Origin: Silene noctiflora
Lineage: Eukaryota > Streptophyta > Magnoliopsida > Caryophyllales > Caryophyllaceae
Reading direction: 5' to 3'
Assembly (NCBI GenBank): GCA_009801015.1
Contig: VHZZ01012512.1
Coordinates: 3,106 to 24,219 of the forward strand
DNA length: 21,114 nucleotides
Both the position numbers and the translations under genes were made by a program. Position 1 is the first letter of the stretch, and each line of letters opens with the position of its first letter. The notes below the pieces were generated by a model. That model saw only the letters and a program-made list of their open reading frames with translations. It searched no databases and was not told where the DNA came from. Of the stretch, positions 16,233 to 21,114 are shown piece after piece.

Positions 16233-19200
16233 CTGCCAAAAAAATTTACACACTTACCCTCACAATAAAAAGCCAGAACAATGTTTTTCACTCACAATAA
16301 AAAGCCAGCAAAATTGATCCAATCAGAAATATGCGAATCAGACAGGGACACAATAACTCGGAACCCAAATTGCACAATTCAATCTGCATTGCATAATATC
16401 CTGAAATGACCAGACACAAGTTGACCCAACCTGTTTGCTAGATCTACTCACATTTCACACGTAATTGCATCGAATGAATATGTTTTACATTATACCTGAT
16501 CATCTTTCCTTTCGCAGCAGCTCCTCTGGGTCTCAGCGTCCCTACTCGAGCAAAAGATAGGAATGTTGAAACATTTCAACAAAAGGATTTGATTTAGTTA
16601 AACAGTGGATATCCATGAAGCTAGGGTTTCAGAAATACCTGATTTAACAGCAACAGAAGTTGAAGTAGATTTGCGATTACCCCTTTCTGCTTTTATTGAA
16701 GCAATGAGAGTATCTGCTGCGGGTCCCAGACCTTTTCTTGCCACTAATTTGACTCCCTGTGTTTCAGAAAGATAATGCAACCTTTTATCATCACCCCCTC
16801 TAACCTCTATCAGTTCAAGTGCTTGCTGCCTTGATAGCAATGTGTAGACTTGAATTTGTTGCCTCTCATTGAAATGTGACTGAAGCTGTTGGAAAAGCAA
16901 CTTTTTAGAATGCTGCATATCTGCTCTTGAAGCCTCAGTGCCCTTCTTCCGAGGATCAGTGAAAGTTACTCTAAGAATAGCAGCTGACTTGGGATCAGCA
17001 TTGTCATTCTTCTCAAAAATAAGAGAAAAGCTTCCAAATTCTAAATCGGGTTCCCTGAAAAGATCTGCAAGAAGTGAAGCACAAGTATGTGCATTTTTTG
17101 AGTGGCTCTTCTCAATTTTAAAGTTCAGAGCTCGTGCACTAGCATAATGTGCCATGTTGGCTGCCTCCCGAAGCCCACTGAGAAAGGCTCCATGCATGGT
17201 TGCAGGATATCTTCTGTTTGTCGCTTCTCCAGCAAAAAAAAGCCGCCCATCTCCTACACTCTCCGCTAGTATATCATAGTCATCTCCAGAAGCACCAACT
17301 GCTACATTGGAGTAGGATCCTAAGCAAAAGGGATCACTTCCCCATCTAGTACAAACAGTTTGGATAGGTTCTGGAACAGTGATCCCTTGAGGTTCATATA
17401 TTCCTGTATAATTTGCAGGCCAAAGTCTCACTATCACAAAAGATCCACAACAACAAACATCTGAACATACATGTGGGTCCACAAATAAAATCAATTGATA
17501 GTACATAAAACTCTCTACCCATCGACTGACTAAATGAGTTGGCGAGGAAATTTACGTAAAATAATTATTGATATGCAGCATGATTCATGAATAACGTAAT
17601 TGGTTGAGTGGCACTGAGCCACATTTGGGGGTAAATGTTCTGAAGCTGTACAAATCTTCTATCAATCAAGAAGTGCATTTTTTATTTTTTTTATTTTTTC
17701 CAGTTGCCTTTTGCTCATTCAAAAGTGTTGATGACAGGGTGGTTGTCAACATTTAAGCCCTTTCTTTCGGTTTTTTGAGAGGATGGTAAACCTTTCTGTT
17801 CCACTCCTTTAATCGGTTGTTGTTTTGCAATTCTTTTAATTGCTTGCGTTTTTTCAATTCTTCAAACCCTCGACTTTAATTGTCATGTTCACCTGACCCA
17901 CATATGGAAAACAGGCTTCTGTTAATACTCACAACTCACAAGTATTCTGAATGGGTTAATATAATCCAATTGCTTTGTATTTCCAACGAAGCTAGCCAAC
18001 CTGTATGGAGTATACTAATTCTAAAGACATCATAAGTCATAGTGATCGGTATTTTCATTTTAACAAATTGATCTTTGACATTAAACCTTGCAAACTTCAA
18101 TTAACTTCATGTCTTAAAATAGCCCCCCTTGCTAGTTTATCCTCAATGCCCAACGTCAATGTCACTTAGAATTATATTCGTAGCAAAACAAAACATAAAC
18201 ATAGGAGTTCTTAACAAATGGAAGAAAAGGAAAAAAATTATCAAACATATATTCCCATATGAACAGTTTTTCTATAATCAGTAGCACTGAGACCAGGATA
18301 TATGTCTATATCACATGCGATTCCTGAAGAATGAAGTTTACATTTTTACATACTCCCTCATCAGGACTCAGGAGTCAGGTGGCAAGTTATCTGGTTAGAA
18401 AGTGAAGAGAAAAAATTGAAAGCATACCCCTGAGGATTTGAAGAACATGAGTGACAGCATCAGTAGGAGGCATTGACTCAAAACTGTGAGCAGCTTCTCC
18501 AGCAACTAAAGCTATCAAGAGAGGCCCACCAGCAACAGTTGCATAGCTATAAAAAAGAAAGAATTCTCCTCGACGGAGAGGATTATCTGAGAGATGACCA
18601 AATGTATCAAGATCCAATCCCCAGAAGACATGCGGGAACAGCATTGCAACTTTGTTTAACAACCCAAAACCCAACCTCTTTATTCCATCAATCTTTCTCT
18701 GAGGTAGCTCCGGAATGAACTTAATGGACCCGCTTTTCAGAACACCCAATGGGACGGTGCATAGCGCCATCTCCCCTTCATAAACTTGGTTCCCCACAAC
18801 GACTTGAACCCCATCACTACCATAACGAATAGAAGTTACTGTCTTTTCATATGAAATAGGGACATTTTCGGCCAAAGCCTGCACCAACTTGCCATTTCCA
18901 CCAGTTAAAAAGCAGTGATCCCCACCCATATCAAATGGGTCATCCTGGTCCCAGAATGCAAGAGAAAGCTTAGAAAGCAAGCCAGCATTTGCATACTCTA
19001 AATTCGCGAGATGCCAATTAAATAAATTAATCTCTTCAGCAGTTACAGCGTCATCCCCACACCCTTGATGAAAGGTGTCTAATGCAGCCCCTAAAGAAAC
19101 ATCCTGTGAAACCTCCCCCATCATCTGCCTTAGGCGACTTGCTTTATCAAGTAGCTTATTAAAAGCAGTCTCAACCTTCGCATCTAAAAAAGAATCAACT

Positions 19201-20264
19201 GGCGATCCATCGACTCTATAAAGAGGACACTTATCCCTAACTTTATGAAGGGAATAAGACAATTGCCGAGCCAAAATCCCAAGAGGATTACCCAAAGTAC
19301 CGGTCAAAACACTCCCACCCAAATCTGCAGCAGCAATCTTATTCGAACCCTCCATCTTCTTGGTATAAACTCTCCCTCCAGCACGCTTTCTTCCCTCTAA
19401 AACCGTAACTTTAAACCCAAACCGCATCAACTGCCTAGCACAAGCCAAACCCGCCAAACCCGCCCCAATAATAATGACACCCCCCTTATTAGGCTCTACA
19501 GGGAACCTATCCTTAATCGCGGACGCTACCCCAAAATTGACATACCCATGAGACACCAGGAAATCATAAGCAGTATCCAACAACCAATGACAATGCTTAG
19601 GAACCACATCAAGCAGCATTTCCTTTGAAACCCAACTCGACACGTTCTCCCGCCATTTGGTTATTATATGATTTCTAATAAGAATATAATTAACCTGCTC
19701 AATCCCACCAACAACTGGCAAAACCCCAGCATCAATCTCCTCATCAGTCAATGAATCAGCAGGAAACCCGGCGGTGAGCGCAGTGAGTGCCTCGGCCGTG
19801 GCTTCCCTATTAATCACAATAATCTCTTCAGACAAATCTTGGGTGAATTGCACATTATTGGGTTTCGTAAGACTAGCATTTCCTGAGCTACCATTACTAG
19901 CTACAGAAGCAACATTATACTGAGGAATTGAAAATACCTGCTTGTAAGAAGGAATGGATGAATTAGCGTTACGAGGGCGGCCACGGCGCCGCTTTCTGGG
20001 GATTGTAAGAGTGAATAGATTGGTTGAAGAAGTGGGTTCTGAGCAGCTTACATCAAATGTAGAAACGGGTTGAGAAGAGAAACTTGATGGGTTAATGGGA
20101 TTACTAGGGTTTACAGATTGGATTGAGTTAAAATTAGGGTTAGGGTTAGAGTTAGGGTTTACGTAACGGTCGAATTCAAGAAGGGTATCGTTGAAAGCAG
20201 AGAAAGAAGAGACATTGTTACGGTTACTGTTGTTGTTGTTGTTGTTGTTGTTGTTGTCAGACAT
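15917..20264 (-). CDS. FLD: FLOWERING LOCUS D orthologue (SWIRM and amine-oxidase histone demethylase), four coding exons
   Basis: The spliced coding sequence is exons 20264-18428, 17403-16639, 16541-16496 and 16232-15917, all with GT-AG introns, keeping one frame and giving 987 residues. The product is a flavin-dependent lysine demethylase of the LSD1/LDL family. In Arabidopsis, FLD acts in the nucleus in the autonomous flowering pathway, lowers H3K4 methylation at FLC and so promotes flowering. Residues 263-272 are the Rossmann motif GAGLAG region, Lys538 in LLNKV matches the catalytic Lys of human LSD1, and FFAGEAT closes the FAD site. Wording such as IYEPQG, the FNERQQIQVYTLLSRQQALE segment and the C-terminal RKGLG-AAD-LIASIKAER stretch fit FLD rather than LDL1 or LDL2. 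The frame is intact. The N-terminal start at 20264 is the first ATG of this frame after an in-frame leader and is assumed, not proven. Confidence 0.93.
16496..16541 (-). CDS. FLD: FLD coding micro-exon 3 (46 bp)
   Basis: Coding TLRPRGAAAKGKMI between phase-1 and phase-2 introns. The acceptor CGAGTAG at 16542 and the donor GTATAA at 16495 fit. Joined to neighbours it gives KSG-TLRPRGAAAKGKMI-RRAKV, a basic stretch in keeping with chromatin association and with related FLD proteins. Intron 2 is 97 bp and intron 3 is 263 bp. The exon is too short to be caught by a plain ORF search. Confidence 0.8.
16639..17403 (-). CDS. FLD: FLD coding exon 2: end of oxidase domain and FLD-specific region
   Basis: It codes residues 613-868. 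It opens IYEPQGITVPEP and gives CTRWGSDPF, then SGDDYDILAESVGDGRLFFA with FAGEAT, the FAD-contacting end of the amine-oxidase fold, and YPATMHGAFLSGLREAA. After about residue 703 comes an FLD-type region of unknown fold (LADLFREPDLEFGSF, QQLQSHFNERQQIQVYTL, RKGLGPAADTLIASIKAE). It ends TCAG before GTATTT, phase 1. An ORF reading 5' from this exon into intron 1 is an artefact. Confidence 0.92.
17404..18427 (-). other. FLD intron 1 (1024 bp)
   Basis: Donor GTATGC at 18427, acceptor ATACAG at 17404. The splice restores ILRG-IYEPQG without a gap. The intron is AT-rich, with a long A/T run near 17675-17700. No nested gene or clear transposon was found. Confidence 0.85.
18428..20264 (-). CDS. FLD: FLD coding exon 1: N-terminal tail, SWIRM, most of the oxidase domain
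   Basis: It covers residues 1-612 plus one base. Residues 1-80 are disordered: nine Asn after MSD, then Asn/Pro/Ser repeats. Residues 89-98 (PRKRRRGRPR) form a basic nuclear signal with an RGRP AT-hook core. SWIRM spans about 158-255 (GFPADSLTDEEID to FGVASAIKDRFP). The FAD-binding start is 263-301, ending GRVYT. Motifs WHLANLEYANAG and WDQDDPFDMGGDH follow, with no long insertion between DVSLGAALDTF and NWHLANLEYA, so the LSD1 Tower (CoREST-binding arm) is absent, as in plant LDL proteins. The exon ends CAG-G before GTATGC. Confidence 0.93.
20115..20160. repeat. Telomere-like GGGTTA repeats within FLD exon 1
   Basis: The plus strand reads TTAGGGTTAGGGTTAGAGTT and then AGGGTTT. On the coding strand this is AACCCT-type sequence giving the Asn-Pro repeats. 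It is most likely a coding simple repeat, although it looks like a short interstitial telomere or telo-box motif. Confidence 0.6.
20229..20255 (-). repeat. (AAC)9 trinucleotide microsatellite coding for polyasparagine
   Basis: Nine perfect AAC codons follow ATGTCTGAC. Length variation here would change the protein by single Asn residues without breaking the frame. Confidence 0.9.
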
Positions 20265-20448
20265 TTAATTTCGATTGAAATTGGGAAGAAAGAAGGAAGA
20301 AAGATTGGAGATTTGAAATTGGGGATTTTTGTTTGAAACAGGAGTAGAGGAGAGAGAAGGGGGTGGTGCTGGTGCCTGGTGCCTGGGGACTGGTGGTACT
20401 GGTTGAAGCCTCAAGGAAGTGGTTGATAGGCGGTGGCGCGCGGTTCAC
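20257..20448 (-). promoter_or_regulatory. Upstream ORF overlapping the FLD start
   Basis: A 63-codon frame from 20448 ends with the TGA in ATGTCTGA, so its stop overlaps the FLD start by eight bases. If transcription begins upstream of 20448, it would act as an upstream ORF and reduce, or allow only reinitiated, FLD translation. Its sequence looks like nothing known, and the real start of the mRNA is not seen. Confidence 0.35.
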
Positions 20449-20550
20449 GGACTATACAACCGTACATTCAAGGTTATTTTAATCCTTTTTTTATTAATTT
20501 TGCAAGTGAAGAAAAAGGAAAAACAAAATAACCTAATGGTTTTCTTACTA

Positions 20551-20898
20551 ACTACTCCCAACCATAAACATCACTTTTGTAATTACTCCCAACTTAAACA
20601 AATATTAAAAATTGCTACCTTAATCCTTACACATGTTAGAATTTGTTTCAAATATCTGTTCTCATTATTATTCTTCTTTCTCTTTCAAACTCACTAACCT
20701 TACACTTATCTCTATTTTTGTGAATCTACTCTTAGTAAGTTAATAAAATTAGGGGTATAATAGTTTTTTCATGTTTTGGGCACCTGAGAATTGACTTTTG
20801 AAGCAAATTCTAACACGAGTAAAGATTAAGGTAACAGTTTTTAAAATTTTCTTAATAAGGGAGTAATTATAAAAGTGATGTTTATGGTTGGGAGTAGT
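20551..20898. mobile_element. Foldback MITE with about 113-bp inverted arms upstream of FLD
   Basis: The left arm (20551-20663, from ACTACTCCCAACCATAAACA) and right arm (20786-20898) are inverted copies along almost their whole length, with a central loop of about 122 bp. The flanks are TA on both sides (20549-20550 and 20899-20900), which fits a mariner-type target duplicate. It lies about 290 bp upstream of the FLD start codon and about 100 bp upstream of the uORF start. The RNA would be a nearly perfect hairpin. Confidence 0.85.
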
Positions 20899-21114
20899 TA
20901 TCAAAAAACTCTAACGTAATCTATTTTCCAATCCAATTCTCGTTCTCTCTTTAACTGCTTTCATATTTCTCTAACACCTCCTCATCTTCTTCCGTCATCC
21001 AGTTAATGAATCTCATCTACTTCCTTAAATTATTATATCAACCATTATATCTCTCTTTATTCAATCAGAATCAATAAGAATTTAATCAATTTTTACCATC
21101 AACGATGGACGAAT
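20899..21114. other. Distal 5' flank, nothing recognised
   Basis: CT-rich AT-rich DNA. It ends CAACGATGGACGAAT with an ATG on the plus strand at the very edge, which could begin a divergent gene, but only ten bases are visible. Confidence 0.3.

Noticed and set aside
16598..17506. A 302-codon ORF that could be taken as a separate amine-oxidase gene
   Set aside because: Its first residues lie in intron 1. From 17403 it continues FLD exon 1 in frame through GT-AG sites, so it is an exon, not a gene.
20115..20160. Interstitial telomere
   Set aside because: Only a few GGGTTA units, interrupted, and lying in frame within a conserved gene's low-complexity coding tail.

Overview
This is a plant nuclear genome window. 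It carries one intact, spliced protein-coding gene, 15917-20264 on the minus strand, which I identify as an orthologue of FLOWERING LOCUS D (FLD), a SWIRM plus amine-oxidase histone demethylase of the LSD1 family. About 13 kb of decayed LTR retrotransposons lies downstream of it. The plant clues are the GT-AG introns, the FLD-specific protein, chromovirus and Athila/Tat-type Ty3/gypsy elements, and a Stowaway-like MITE. The FLD sequence fits a eudicot. Repeat style hints at Caryophyllales, but that is only a hunch.

Layout from left to right. (a) 1-7150 is a minus-strand Ty3/gypsy chromovirus of Tekay/Del type. Its 3' LTR (1-774) is cut by the window edge; the interior (775-6041) holds chromodomain, integrase, RNase H, RT, protease and gag remnants; the 5' LTR is 6042-7150 with a tRNA-iMet-type PBS. 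Every ORF is broken, and the protease and RT active sites are changed. (b) 7151 to about 7560 is a gag/protease piece of a related element, interrupted at 7150 by insertion of element (a). (c) About 7578-9694 is a Tat/Ogre-like PBS (tRNA-Arg type) plus a long non-coding, LTR-like block with a minus-strand TATA box. (d) About 9695-13195 is an Athila-like relic: 5' LTR 11638-13195, tRNA-Asp-type PBS, gag remnants and an ATHILA ORF1-like remnant, with pol missing. (e) 13196-15916 is AT-rich intergenic DNA with a short exon-like ORF, a GC-richer insertion of about 470 bp between 11-bp direct repeats, and a Stowaway-like MITE. (f) 15917-20264 is FLD, four coding exons. (g) 20265-21114 is the FLD 5' flank, with an overlapping upstream ORF and a foldback MITE with about 113-bp arms.

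The most unusual structure is a family of 12-bp palindromes, ACTCG-NN-CGAGT, with 28 copies in element (a). Eight lie in each U3, upstream of the TATA box, on a 19-20 bp pitch. Twelve lie in the untranslated leader between PBS and gag, as three groups of four on a 115-bp period. It looks like a regulatory or RNA-structural array peculiar to this element.

All retroelement fragments lie in the same orientation as FLD and downstream of it. FLD is probably the only functional protein gene here. Its known role is in the autonomous flowering pathway, where it represses FLC-type loci by removing H3K4 methylation.
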